Assembly: GCA_046349615.1 (NCBI GenBank)
Contig: JAXMBZ010000001.1
Location: 696,325-760,324, forward strand
Direction: 5' to 3'
Source of the DNA: JADJNY01 sp046349615
GTDB taxonomy: Bacteria > Planctomycetota > UBA1135 > GCA-002686595
DNA: 64,000 nt
This document shows positions 36,801 to 47,214 of the stretch, in pieces (the first letter of the stretch is position 1; each line of letters starts with the position of its first letter). The notes under the pieces were generated by a model, which ran no database searches, was not told where the DNA came from, and saw nothing but the letters and a program-made list of their open reading frames with translations. The position numbers were made by a program, and so were the translations under genes.

Positions 36801-38821
36801 CCGGGGCCTTCGAACGGGAGCTCGATCGTCTGCTCGAGCGGCGCGTAGCGCGCGAAGTTCGCGACGGCGACCTCGGACGTCGCGTCGGCCGCGATCAGGT
36901 CGAGGTCGAGGTCCTCGACGCCCAGATACGAGCGGTGCTTCTGGAAGTACGTCGCGAGGTCGAGCCGGTACGTCTGCACGCGCAGCTTCTCGAGGTTGCG
37001 CACCTGCGCCGTGACGTGCGGCTTGCCGCCTTGGCGCCACACGCCCTGCGTCGCGAGCGCGAGCGAAGGCTTCGTCATCGCACGCAGGCGCTGCGCGGCT
37101 TCGGGCGCGCTCGCGCCGAACGTGCACTGGCGGTAGGCCGCGACCGCGCCCTCGAGGTCGCCGAGCCGTTCTTCGAGCGTCGTCCCGATCGCGACGAGCG
37201 CTTGCGAGGCCGGATTCGAGCTCGGGAAGCGCTGCGCGAGCTTGCGCCACTCGTCGACGGCGCTCTGGAAGAGCTCCTTCGCGCGCGCTTTCCCGTCGTC
37301 GGCGGCACCCGGCCGTTTCCCGCGCTCGAGCGCGCTCGTCGCCTCGCTCGCGAAGGTCGCGCCGATGCGGCGCGCGATCTCGGCCGCGCGCGCGTCGAGC
37401 GGGTGCGCGGCGAGGAACGCGGTCCACGCCGCGCGCGCCTCGGGGAAGCGCTCGTGCTGCTCGTGGTCCTCCGCGCGCTGGAAGTCGCACTCGACGAGCG
37501 ACGACTGCGCGTTCGACCAATCGGGGCCCGACGGGAAGCGCTTCGCGTACTCGTCGAACGCCGCGGCCGCCGCGTCGAAGCGCTTCTGGCCGAGCAACAG
37601 CCGGCCCTTCTCCATCACGGCCTGCATGCGCAGCCGCGCGTCCTCGTCGCGCTCCTCGAACGTCGCGTCGGCGCCGGGCTGCGGCAGCGCGGCGAGCTCG
37701 TCGAGCGCCGTGAGCGCCTGCACCGTGCGTCCGTGCTTCGCGTCGAGCTCCGCGATTCGGCGCAGCGCGAACGCCGCGCGCGGATGGCCGGGCGCGCTCG
37801 CGAGGAAGCGGCGGAGCGCGGCCGTGGCGAGCGCGGCCTCGCGTGCGTCGGACTCCGAGTACGTCGCGGCGATCGCGAGGCGCGCCTCGCCCTCGAGCCG
37901 CGCGAAGCGCGCGCGGGCCGCGGCGTCGAGCGCGGTGAACGTGGGCGCGTACGGGCCGCGGCCTTCCCGCGCGTCGCGGACGTCCTCGGCGGCGTCCTCG
38001 AACTCGCGGCGGGCCTGCGCGCGTTTCTCCGTGCGCAGCTCCGCTCGCGCGCGGCGCAGGCGCACGTCGAGCACGTCCTCGAGGCTCGCGGCTCCCGGCG
38101 CGCGCGGGCCGGTCGTCGTCTCCGTGCGTGCGGGGTCGAACGCGGCGAGGAAGCGCTCGCAGTCCTCGGCGCAGTCCGCGAACGCCTCCTTGCGCTCGAG
38201 GCACACCGTCATGCGGCGCAGCGCCCGCGCGCGGTCCTTCGCGGGCGCTTCGAGCTCGAGCACCGCGGCATACAGGTCGTGCGCGGCCGCGTAGTCGATG
38301 CGCTGCGGCTCCGCGGTCGGCGTGGTCGACGGCGTCGACAGCGCGTCGGCGAGGTCGAGGTAGATCCGCGCGAGCTCGCCCTGCCGTTCCTCGGAGCGCA
38401 GGCGCCGCGTCTCGCGCTCCCACGCCTCCGCGGCCTCGGCCATCTTCCCACCCGCGCGCTGCAGCTCCGCGGTCTGGAAGCGCGCCTTCGCGGCGAACGT
38501 GCTCTCGGGGAACCGCCGCTGGAGCTCGGCGAGCGTCGCGAGCGCGCTCGACGCGTCGCCGTCGTACTGGAACGCGAGCGCCTTCAGGAAGAGCCACAGG
38601 TCGCCTTGGTCGGGCGCGGCGGCGAGGCGCTCGTCGAGCACTTTCCGCGCCTCCTTCCAGTCGCCGCGCACCATCGCCGCGCGCACGTCGCCCGGCAGGC
38701 GCGACGAGGACGTCTGCGGCGCGGCGTCGCCCGTGCTCACGGCGGAGGTGCAGGCGAGAGCGGGGAGCGTGGCGAGCGCGAGCGTGAGGAGTGCGAAGCC
38801 GAAGCGTCGAATCGTGCGCAT
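30848..38821 (-). CDS. Giant alpha-2-macroglobulin-like exported protein with TPR-rich ends
   Basis: The protein has 2657 residues. A signal peptide (1-23) ends ALAC, so C24 may be lipidated. Residues 45-620 are TPR/Tol-Pal-YbgF-like repeats (for example WKEARKVLDERLAAAP, FDAAAAAFDEYAKRFPSGPDW). From about 650 to 1500 are macroglobulin-type beta domains (RALVYTDRPAYRPGHTVHWRA is the classic MG signature; also PTGPYSITVRSPKG). The alpha/alpha thioester-type domain follows, but the expected CxEQ reads CLPS at C1590, so no thioester should form. Further TPR-like repeats follow at about 2170-2450, then a C-terminal tail. Start ATG 38821 gives the signal peptide; the frame is open upstream to 39022 without homology. 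An M28 peptidase is encoded downstream. Peptidase control or envelope protection is inferred. Confidence 0.9.
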   Translation of the reverse strand: MRTIRRFGFALLTLALATLPALACTSAVSTGDAAPQTSSSRLPGDVRAAMVRGDWKEARKVLDERLAAAPDQGDLWLFLKALAFQYDGDASSALATLAELQRRFPESTFAAKARFQTAELQRAGGKMAEAAEAWERETRRLRSEERQGELARIYLDLADALSTPSTTPTAEPQRIDYAAAHDLYAAVLELEAPAKDRARALRRMTVCLERKEAFADCAEDCERFLAAFDPARTETTTGPRAPGAASLEDVLDVRLRRARAELRTEKRAQARREFEDAAEDVRDAREGRGPYAPTFTALDAAARARFARLEGEARLAIAATYSESDAREAALATAALRRFLASAPGHPRAAFALRRIAELDAKHGRTVQALTALDELAALPQPGADATFEERDEDARLRMQAVMEKGRLLLGQKRFDAAAAAFDEYAKRFPSGPDWSNAQSSLVECDFQRAEDHEQHERFPEARAAWTAFLAAHPLDARAAEIARRIGATFASEATSALERGKRPGAADDGKARAKELFQSAVDEWRKLAQRFPSSNPASQALVAIGTTLEERLGDLEGAVAAYRQCTFGASAPEAAQRLRAMTKPSLALATQGVWRQGGKPHVTAQVRNLEKLRVQTYRLDLATYFQKHRSYLGVEDLDLDLIAADATSEVAVANFARYAPLEQTIELPFEGPGTWVVAVTGGDVRATTLVIASQLDVIVKSSLREVFVFAQDVARGEPAEKARVLVALQGASGPRTVELTTGADGIARTALDEPCTAGPVSAFAERAGHVAAVGLDLDGLRLADPITPRALVYTDRPAYRPGHTVHWRAIVREVEKDRETFEVGLTYRVEIARRGTRTLDVQELALDAFGTLNGEFELHPAAPTGPYSITVRSPKGAEFHGDFLVEEFATQKIDLDLAFARPVVQRGETIEFDVTAQYYYGEPAADAPLRVAFPDGTQTDVRTDEKGKAHVSFPTRDVVREGLLRFTATLLEEGVERSGTVRLASAEYTAALRVPHDVVLAGDRFEAELTTRDAEGEPLGRALVFTVVRRESSPLGAWSEVEVAHQNATTDAKTGKARVPVTLERGGQYVLRAEALDRFGNPVTAQASVLASGDEDDVRLRLIAADGEVEVGGVARAKLVNRTGAGLALLTLEADGVLEHRILRLAAGTSDVELPVDDRAFPRAWLAIARMDGARFHEHRAGLDVVRRLEVTVEPLEPVYAPRGRAKLAVTAKDQLGRPVAAEFSIAVVDEALYDLYPDRVPELATVFTRGSRSALGVRTAASSAFAYVGAAERIAEEVLAEERAKVEKARWDARSNFLQRGLDDLATGAPATPGAPAPELAADEPAQGEQASAFGARKLGTTKKGRAGGPTEGGGRKPSAKDAFEDTETAFWTATLVTNADGRATVEFDLPERSTRWRATARGVGPGVLVGEAQANFRTRAELFLELRAPQTLVEGDRPRIVARVHDSTGAKGALELKLRVGAGERATTLPATVELTGSGVVEHVFEFLDALPACDALLLHLEGRGTLGGVERALATDARVPVVPWGIPGAVAASGVLASDAKLTLALDEGRTWKRRALEVRLGPSLQELLVGEALGEGTAFTRAVGCLPSSTVADAAAHLFGLAGVLELSTAAQGAAAERARLESAARGRITELLALQNGDGAWSWARGGRTTVHVETTCLAVAALARARAAGLDVPADALGKGVSRLGQEFRTASHRDDELEALIVWALAVADQDDFAAANRLHRARAGLSPAALAYTALALVEMERAPMAAEVADTLATKLAELGAAKTRGNGVWNSSPVEMTALAAYALGRAQPSSPRLATLVEELLAARPWAPARARGFALAALAWHAKSTRPAQDRSKVEVRVAGAAPRTATLAPGEAGATFEFEITEDAPRDVKVELTLTGGGRPHYSAVLRGFSSDVDVDSSRRSRLAITNRRFLAAPPVYRGRELQTGFFAVSEVKETWVNEVAHLPLGSIATVQVNVAQRMRASDERTDSDYLVLEVPLPAGTRVLENSVQGAFEAWHVEDGRLVVELGDRGNYGTSVEFRLLGTLPGRYRVLPVIVRSAFDPARWAAGAGGEFEVLARGETSTDAYKPTPVELFQLGQACFAAGERERARELLERLDESFGTQLQDDVLKQTAEMLLYLSIERGDARGTVRHFEVLREKNPELTIPFEQILAVGAAYRKLDEHERALYVFKAIVEETFGKDLKVIGALDRANDADAALRTFARLLRDYPDSPGTLEAELALCDRLLTVAPKASNDASLRKAGRDRAALTLDGVQRLQRFLSMHPKDPLAPEAGLNLVNAYFGIEDYERTSALGRELAAVYTERKYADAFLYAAAVADWYRGRDDDARKLLWPISSSTWKDESGVEQHSPNRDLAFYILAQIHHARKEFADAAKYYGAVETLFADAHDTLLALREKSLTLPEITTARPGERVELVLGHRNVTSADLLVYPVDLMTLYLREKTLANVAGIELAGISPTLRRTVELPHDAQLRAREEKVELALKEPGAYLVIARGDERHATGLVLVSDLELDVREDVDAGRLRVQLQRLSDASFVRGADVKVVGSSSRSIVAGKTDPRGLFQADGVAGTSTVIARLGEREYAFFRGRRALGAQDAKPQQTTGGQQLDAQSYFKNVLDQNESSQNARANRLQEEIGRERNGVQVKQVK

Positions 38822-39063
38822 GACCGTGGGATCCTCCGCGGTCGGTCGCGAGCGAGTCTCCGCGCGCGCGGCCGTGACGAGGACGCGCGCACCGGGCTCC
38901 CTGGGCCGCCGCGCACGCAGGATACGGCCGTCGGCGCGCCGGGTAACGCTCGCGGAGCGGGGAGAATCGCGGGCGAGGCGTCTTCCTCGGCGCCGAGCAC
39001 GCCGTCCTGTTCTCTCTCGCACGCGAACTCTATCCTCTTTGCCCTTCGAACCCCGAGGACGCC

Positions 39064-41811
<2,748 letters not shown>

Positions 41812-41830
41812 GCGCGCGAGGTCGCACCCG

Positions 41831-42151
41831 GTGACGAGCACCTGGCACGCCGTCTGGACGTGGTGCGCGCGCCTCTCGTGCGCGCCGCCCGTCCTCGGCG
41901 CCGTGGTGCTCGTCGTCACGCGCGGGACGACGAATTGGATCCCGCTCGCGGTCGTGTTCCTCGGCTGCTGGGTCGGGCTCGCGCTCGCGCTCTCCGGCAT
42001 GTTCGGGCTCATCGCGCTGCGCGCGAAGAGCGCGGAGGAGCACGTTCCGTGGTCGCGCTCGACCTTCTACGCGGGCATCGCGGGGCTCGTCGGGTCGATC
42101 CTCGTCGGGAGCGTGAGCGTCGTCGTGCTCTCCGACGTCGACCTCACCTGA
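41831..42151 (+). CDS. Small membrane protein, about three TM segments
   Basis: The protein has 106 residues, GTG start 19 bp after acnA with a GAGG upstream. Hydrophobic segments lie at about 18-30, 37-62 and 78-101, separated by short polar loops (RAKSAEEHVPWSRS). No family is recognised. Close spacing suggests co-transcription with acnA, but no functional link is known. It could be an over-predicted frame, although the hydrophobic pattern and codon bias support it. Confidence 0.6.
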   Translation: MTSTWHAVWTWCARLSCAPPVLGAVVLVVTRGTTNWIPLAVVFLGCWVGLALALSGMFGLIALRAKSAEEHVPWSRSTFYAGIAGLVGSILVGSVSVVVLSDVDLT

Positions 42152-42209
42152 ACCGCGCGAAGCGGCCGCGCCTCGCTCGCCGTCGACGACGCGTGAACCG
42201 CGCGAAGCG
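42149..42209. repeat. Short 16-bp direct repeat pair
   Basis: TGAACCGCGCGAAGCG occurs at 42149-42164, overlapping the stop of the small membrane protein gene, and again at 42194-42209. The intervening bases are not alike. Probably a small local duplication; no function is apparent. Confidence 0.5.
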
Positions 42210-42287
42210 TCCACGGTGGAGCGCGCCGCCCGACTCGCGTCGTGTCGGGGCTCGCTCGCGGCGTCGTTCGTCGCTACGAATGCGCGC

Positions 42288-42929
42288 ATGAAGATCGCCA
42301 TCCTCGGCGCCGGCAACGTCGGCGCAGCCCTCGCGCGCGCGTGGACGCGCGCGAATCACGAAATCGTGTTCGGCGTGCCCGATCCGTCGGGCGCGAAGGT
42401 GAAGAGCGCGCTCGCGGCGCTCGGGAAGAGCGCGCGGGCCGCGAGCGTCGCGGAAGCGGCGCGCGGCGCGGAGGTCGTCGTCCTCGCGACGCCGTGGGAC
42501 GCGACGAAGTCCGCCGTCGAGAGCGCGGGCTCGCTCGCGGGCAAGGTCGTCGTCGACTGCACGAACCCGCTGAAGGCGGACCTGTCCGGGCTCGCGGTGG
42601 GGCACACGAGCTCCGGCGGCGAGCTCGTCGCGAGCTGGGCGCCCGGCGCGAGCGTGTTCAAGGCGTTCAACCACACCGGCGCCGAGAACATGGCCGACGC
42701 GGCGCGCCTCGCGGCGAAGCCCGTGATGTTCGTGTGCGGCGACGACGAGGCGAAGAAGCCGATCGTGCTCGGCCTCGCGCGCGACGCGGGCTTCGAGTCC
42801 GTCGACGCGGGCAAGCTCCAGATCGCGCGCCTGCTCGAGCCGCTCGCGATGCTGTGGGTGCACCTCGCGTACCCGATGAAGCACGGGCGCGACTTCGCGT
42901 TCGCGCTCGCGCGCGTGAAGAAAGCGTGA
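42288..42929 (+). CDS. NADPH-dependent F420 reductase-like oxidoreductase
   Basis: The protein has 213 residues. It begins MKIAILGAGNVGAALARAW, a tight Rossmann dinucleotide motif at 2-20. VVLATPWDA (about 69-77), VVDCTNPL and FKAFNHTGAENM (about 123-134) match the family that includes F420H2:NADP oxidoreductase and many F420-free relatives in bacteria. No F420 genes are visible here, so NADPH-dependent reduction of another substrate is likely. ATG 42288 is at the start of the Rossmann strand. Its end converges with the antiporter gene, 12 bp apart. Confidence 0.85.
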   Translation: MKIAILGAGNVGAALARAWTRANHEIVFGVPDPSGAKVKSALAALGKSARAASVAEAARGAEVVVLATPWDATKSAVESAGSLAGKVVVDCTNPLKADLSGLAVGHTSSGGELVASWAPGASVFKAFNHTGAENMADAARLAAKPVMFVCGDDEAKKPIVLGLARDAGFESVDAGKLQIARLLEPLAMLWVHLAYPMKHGRDFAFALARVKKA

Positions 42930-42941
42930 GCCGGTCGCGGC

Positions 42942-44156
42942 TCAGAGCGCCTCCCGCGCCGCCTTCGCTCGGTCGTCGGCGGCGAGGAGCTGCTTCACGA
43001 CGAGGATGAACGCGCCCGTCATCACGAGGTTCAGGGCGAGCGAGAACATCGCGACGGTCAGGGGGAGCCCCGTGATCCCGTAGCCGATCGACACGACGAG
43101 CACGCCCGCTCCGACTTCGCCGCGCGGGAACATGCCGATCGAAACGGCGAGGCGCTCGCGCCAGCTCGCTTCCTTCTTGTAGCAGAGCAAGGAGAACATC
43201 TTCCCGAGGTTCGAGATCACCGTGATCGCGAGCACGTGCAGGGCGATCGTGCTCCACGACGGCAGCGCTTGTCCTTCGCCCGCGACGCTCGCGAGCGGCG
43301 GGAGCGACAGACCGACGAGCACCATGAAGAGCGCGGAGATCCACGTCGACGCGCGCTGCTCGGCGGGATCCTCGGGGCCCTCCTGGTGGCCTTCGCGCGC
43401 GTCGTCCACGTGCGGATCGTGGCCGTGCGGCCGCGCGAGCACGCAGCCGAGCACGAACGCGGGGAGCAGCACCTCGAGGTGCACCGGCACCGTGTCGTCG
43501 ATCACCTTGCTGCCGACGTAGATCGCCTCGCACACGCCGGTGATGACGAGCGAGTAGAGGACGACGAACGGCCACGTCACCGGCATCCGGATCGCGTGGA
43601 GCCATTTCCAGGCGATCCACAGGAGTCCGAGCATCACGACGACGATCGCGCCGAGCTGCCAGCGCATGCCGACCATGAGCATCTTGAGCGGGATCATGAG
43701 CAGCACGGTGTCGAGGTCGTCGAAGATCGCGAGCACGCGCGCCTTCTTGAAGACCCACGTCGCCGACAGTCCCGCCGCAGCGAGCATCGAGAACAAAACG
43801 CCTGCCGACGTCGGCGCGGAGAAGCGCGCGGCGAGCAGGAGCTCCTTCCACGTGTCCGCGAGCCACCACTGCGCGCTCGGAGTCAGCACGAACACGAAGT
43901 ACGCGCAGCAGAAGATCCACGGGAACGCGGCCGCGGTCCCCGCGACGACGTAGTCCCACGCGTACGAGCGCATCCGCGTCTTGTCGATTTCGAACTCGTA
44001 CCCGACGTGGATCATGATGAACGACAAGCACGCCATCGTCGCGAGGCGCACGACGAGCGCCGAACTCGGGTTCGCCGTCGCGTCGGAGGTGCCGAGCACC
44101 TGCGACGCGACGAGGCCGAGGACGAGCAGCGCGGAGAAGAGCCAGACCTTGCGCAT
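42942..44156 (-). CDS. Cation/proton antiporter (CPA-type)
   Basis: The protein has 404 residues with about 11-12 hydrophobic segments. The ion-binding double Asp of the family is visible as FDDLDT at 145-150, following RARVLAIF. MFPRGEVGAGVLV near 345-357 is the conserved segment of Na+(K+)/H+ exchangers. A cytosolic or periplasmic loop at 242-268 is rich in His, Asp and Glu (RPHGHDPHVDDAREGH), possibly a metal-sensing region. It is the last gene of a minus-strand group after the CaCA antiporter (7-bp gap), so the two are very likely co-transcribed. The transported ion cannot be settled from sequence; Na+ or K+ are the usual ones. Confidence 0.85.
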   Translation of the reverse strand: MRKVWLFSALLVLGLVASQVLGTSDATANPSSALVVRLATMACLSFIMIHVGYEFEIDKTRMRSYAWDYVVAGTAAAFPWIFCCAYFVFVLTPSAQWWLADTWKELLLAARFSAPTSAGVLFSMLAAAGLSATWVFKKARVLAIFDDLDTVLLMIPLKMLMVGMRWQLGAIVVVMLGLLWIAWKWLHAIRMPVTWPFVVLYSLVITGVCEAIYVGSKVIDDTVPVHLEVLLPAFVLGCVLARPHGHDPHVDDAREGHQEGPEDPAEQRASTWISALFMVLVGLSLPPLASVAGEGQALPSWSTIALHVLAITVISNLGKMFSLLCYKKEASWRERLAVSIGMFPRGEVGAGVLVVSIGYGITGLPLTVAMFSLALNLVMTGAFILVVKQLLAADDRAKAAREAL

Positions 44157-44163
44157 GGGGACC

Positions 44164-45234
44164 TCAGGGAGCGGGAGAGTCCGAGCCGCGAGCGTTGCGC
44201 CGCAGACCCTGGACGAGGAGCACGATCAGCGTCACGACGACGAGGGGCAGGACGAACTCGAGTGCGACCGCCGACAGAGCGGGGAGCGCGTCGTGCCCGC
44301 TCGAGTCGAGCACGAGGTAGCCGGTGTACGCCGCATACGCGCCGAGGAAGAACGCTCCGTGCCCTCGGCCGATCACGCCGCGCGCGAGCGCGATCGGCGC
44401 CGTCGCGACCGCCACGGCGACCATCACCGGCAGATCGAAACGGAAGATCGACGGCGCGACCTCGAGCCCATCGGAGGCGCAGACCGCCGAGAGCCCGAGG
44501 ATCGCGAGCACGTTGAAGATGTTGCTGCCGACGACGTTGCCGACCGCGATGTCGCGCTCGCCGCGGAACGCAGCGAGGAGCGACGTCGCGACCTCCGGCA
44601 TCGACGTGCCGGCCGCGACGATCGTCAAGCCGATCACGGTCTCGCTCCACCCGAGCAGGCGCGCGACGTCCACGGCGCCCGCGACGAACCAGCGCGCGCC
44701 GAGCACGAGCAACGCGAGGCCCGCGAGCACGACGAGCGCCTGCACGGGCCACGGCCACCCCGGACGCGCGGCTTCCGGCTCCTTCGCCGACTGGCGCAGC
44801 CCCTCGCGCACCGTGAACGTCGTGTACGCGACGAAGCCGAGCAGCAGGAGCGCTCCGTCGAAACGGCTCAGACGCCCGTCGAGCGTCATCACCCAGGCGA
44901 GCACGGAGACGCCGATCAGGATCGGCACGTCCGTCCGCAGGATCTGCCGCGAGACGACGAGCGGCGCCACGAGCGCGGACGCCCCGAGGATGAACAGCAC
45001 GTTGAAGACGTTGCTGCCGACGACGTTCCCGACGGCGATCGCGGAGCGGCCGGTGAAGGTCGCGTCGAGGCTGACCGCGACCTCGGGCGCGCTCGTCCCG
45101 AACGCGACGACCGTCAGACCGATCACGAGCGCCGACAGCCCCACGCGCGCGGCGAGCCCCGCCGCACCACGCACGAGGAGTTCGGCGCCCGCGACGAGCA
45201 GCACGAGACCGCCGAGGAGTGCGAGCCAGCTCAT
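44164..45234 (-). CDS. Calcium/sodium antiporter (CaCA family, YrbG-like)
   Basis: The protein has 356 residues with about ten membrane segments in two inverted halves. Both alpha-repeats are seen: VVAFGTSAPEVAVS with VGSNVFNVLFILG in the first half, and VAAGTSMPEVATS with VGSNIFNVLAILG in the second. These hold the acidic residues that bind Ca2+ and Na+. It exports Ca2+ against Na+ (or H+) entry. It lies between the channel gene upstream (91-bp gap) and the cation/proton antiporter downstream (7-bp gap), all on the minus strand. If the channel admits Ca2+, this exchanger would return the level to rest. Confidence 0.94.
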   Translation of the reverse strand: MSWLALLGGLVLLVAGAELLVRGAAGLAARVGLSALVIGLTVVAFGTSAPEVAVSLDATFTGRSAIAVGNVVGSNVFNVLFILGASALVAPLVVSRQILRTDVPILIGVSVLAWVMTLDGRLSRFDGALLLLGFVAYTTFTVREGLRQSAKEPEAARPGWPWPVQALVVLAGLALLVLGARWFVAGAVDVARLLGWSETVIGLTIVAAGTSMPEVATSLLAAFRGERDIAVGNVVGSNIFNVLAILGLSAVCASDGLEVAPSIFRFDLPVMVAVAVATAPIALARGVIGRGHGAFFLGAYAAYTGYLVLDSSGHDALPALSAVALEFVLPLVVVTLIVLLVQGLRRNARGSDSPAP

Positions 45235-45325
45235 GCGCAGAGGATGCCGTGCGAGGGGGGCCGGACCAAGGCCCGTCGCGTTCGGGAGCCCTCGACGAGG
45301 CGCGTCGTGGTCTCGGCGCGCGCGA

Positions 45326-46150
45326 TCACCGGACCACCGCCTGCTTGACCGTGTCGAGCTCGGCGCGGAGCGCGCGGAGCTCGGCGAGGATCTCGGCGCG
45401 GGACGCGTCTGCCTCGCGCGCGTTTTCCGCTTCGTCGCGGCGGAGGTCGGCCGCGACCTGCTCCTGCATCGCGTTCACGACGACGGCGATGAACAGGTTC
45501 AGCACGGTGAACGTCGACACGAGGATGTACGCGACGAAGAACGTCCACGCCCATGGGCGCGACTGCATGAGCTCGCGCGCGATGTCGGCCCAGCCCTCCA
45601 TGGTCATGATCTGGAACAACGTGAAGAACGAGCGGTCCAGCGACCCGAAGTAGACCGGCGACGCCTCCGCGAAGAGCTTCGTCGAGAGCACGCCCGCGAC
45701 GTAGAGGACGAGCGCGAGCAGCGCGGCGATCGACGCCATTCCGGGAAGCGCCGCGAGCAGCGCTCCGACGACGCGCCGCATGCTCGGGACCATCGACACG
45801 AGGCGCAGGGCGCGCAGCACGCGGAGCGCGCGCAAGACCGCGAACGCGCCCGCGGCCGGAGCCAGCGCGATCAGGACGATGAGGAGATCGAAGAGGCTCC
45901 ACGGATCGCGGAAGAACGCGCCGCGATGGACCGCGATCCGCAGCACGAGCTCCAGCACGAAGATCGCGAGGACGACGTGGTCGACGGCGTGGAGCACGTC
46001 GCCGTGACTCGCGAGGAGGCTCGGCGACGTCTCGAGGCCGAGCGTGATCGCGTTCAGGAAGATGAGGGCGACGATGCTCGCTTGGAAGATCGGGTGCTCG
46101 ATCCACCGTCGGAGCGGAGACGTCGTCGGCGTGTTCGCGGTCGTGGTCAT
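45326..46150 (-). CDS. Voltage-gated cation channel of the NaChBac type, possibly Ca2+-selective
   Basis: The protein has 274 residues, the usual size of single-domain bacterial Nav/Cav channels that assemble as tetramers. S1-S4 span about 22-128, with S4 carrying regularly spaced Arg (VLRALRVLRALRLVSM, 105-120, then MRR). S5 is at 137-157, the pore at 173-195 and S6 at 200-227. The selectivity filter reads TMEGWAD (183-189): the Glu at position 3 is kept, but Gly replaces the Ser of NaChBac (TLESWAS) and an Asp ends the motif. Both changes are associated with Ca2+ permeation in related channels. The C-terminus (230-270) is a charged heptad-like coiled coil. It heads the minus-strand ion-transport group. 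Confidence 0.92.
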   Translation of the reverse strand: MTTTANTPTTSPLRRWIEHPIFQASIVALIFLNAITLGLETSPSLLASHGDVLHAVDHVVLAIFVLELVLRIAVHRGAFFRDPWSLFDLLIVLIALAPAAGAFAVLRALRVLRALRLVSMVPSMRRVVGALLAALPGMASIAALLALVLYVAGVLSTKLFAEASPVYFGSLDRSFFTLFQIMTMEGWADIARELMQSRPWAWTFFVAYILVSTFTVLNLFIAVVVNAMQEQVAADLRRDEAENAREADASRAEILAELRALRAELDTVKQAVVR

Positions 46151-46411
46151 GGGCGGTTCCGCGTCCCCGTCCGACGCGGCGCGAGGATGACAACGGCGCG
46201 ACGTGCGCGCGTCCAGAGCGCGGCCGCGATCGAAGCGGATCCCGTCCCGAGCGAGCTCCGGTCGCGCGCGCCTGGGTCGCCGCCCGCGACTCCGAGTCGT
46301 GCAATTCGCCCAGGAAGCGCCCGAAGTCCGTCCGTTCCGCCGCCGGGGAGCGCGGACGATTCCGCGCAGGGGGTTCGGCGGAATCGCTCGAACGTCGGGT
46401 GGCGGTGGACC

Positions 46412-47212
46412 TCAGCGGCTCGCTTGCGTGGTCGGCTTCGCGCCGGCGGAGCCGGCCTGGATCGCCCCTTCACGGCGCGCGACGACGATCAGCTTCTTGC
46501 CGAAGAGCACCGCCGGCGAGAGCGCGACGCGCGCGAGCTCGTCCTCGACCTCGGGCGGCGGCGTCTTCTGGCGCACGCGCGGGAGGTGCTTGCGGCTCGC
46601 GAGGATCGACCAGCGCGTCACGGCCCAGAACACGGGCACGAGCGGCGCCATCGCGAGCGAGCTCCCGCTCTTCGTCGTCGAGTCGACGTGGTCGAGCTTC
46701 ATCCCGACGACGCGCAGGATGTAGCGCAGGCGGAACACGTCGATCAGGAACGCGTGCCCGTGGTAGATGCGCTTCTCCATCCGCGCGTTCAGCGTGCTCA
46801 CCTCGTTGATGAAGCCGTGCTTCAAGAGGCGCTGACCGGTCCAGAACCCGCTGATCCGCGACGACAGATGCAGCATGTTCGGCGTCGTCAGGATCATCGT
46901 CCCGCCGGGGCGGAGCACGCGCGCGCACTCGCGGAGGAAGCCGGTCTGGTTCTCGAAGTGCTCGATGCCCTCCATGCTGACGACGACGTCGAAGCTCGCG
47001 TCTTGGAAGGGGAGCGTCGCGCACGCGTCGGCGAGCACGCCGCGGATGCCGGGGCGCGGGAAGAGGTCGAGCTCGACCACGTCGTGACCGTGCGCGCGCG
47101 CGCCGTCGACCACGGGGCCGCCGCCGGAGGGGATGTCGAGCACGCGGCACGGCGGCAGCGCGCGGAGGAGCTCGAGGATGCGCTCGTGGCCGTTCGTCTT
47201 GGAGCTCGACAT
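46412..47212 (-). CDS. Class I SAM-dependent methyltransferase
   Basis: The protein has 266 residues. Motif I is CRVLDIPSGGGPVV near 22-35, with VELDL at about 46-50 ending beta-2. ADACATLPFQDASFDVVVSMEGIEHFEN (about 61-88) and CARVLRPGGTMILTTPN complete the Methyltransf_11-type core. The C-terminal region (about 170-266) is unlike the core and includes KPTTQASR at the end. The substrate is unknown. Two bases separate its start from the stop of the upstream CstB-like gene, so translation is probably coupled. Confidence 0.87.
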   Translation of the reverse strand: MSSSKTNGHERILELLRALPPCRVLDIPSGGGPVVDGARAHGHDVVELDLFPRPGIRGVLADACATLPFQDASFDVVVSMEGIEHFENQTGFLRECARVLRPGGTMILTTPNMLHLSSRISGFWTGQRLLKHGFINEVSTLNARMEKRIYHGHAFLIDVFRLRYILRVVGMKLDHVDSTTKSGSSLAMAPLVPVFWAVTRWSILASRKHLPRVRQKTPPPEVEDELARVALSPAVLFGKKLIVVARREGAIQAGSAGAKPTTQASR

Positions 47213-47214
47213 CG

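Noticed and set aside
33018..38597. An 1859-codon minus-strand frame in another phase of the A2M-like gene
   Set aside because: Arg/Ala-dominated shadow of the real frame with no motif.
46147..46473. 108-codon minus-strand frame upstream of the channel gene
   Set aside because: Arg/Ala/Gly-rich with no motif and overlaps the methyltransferase end; likely chance.
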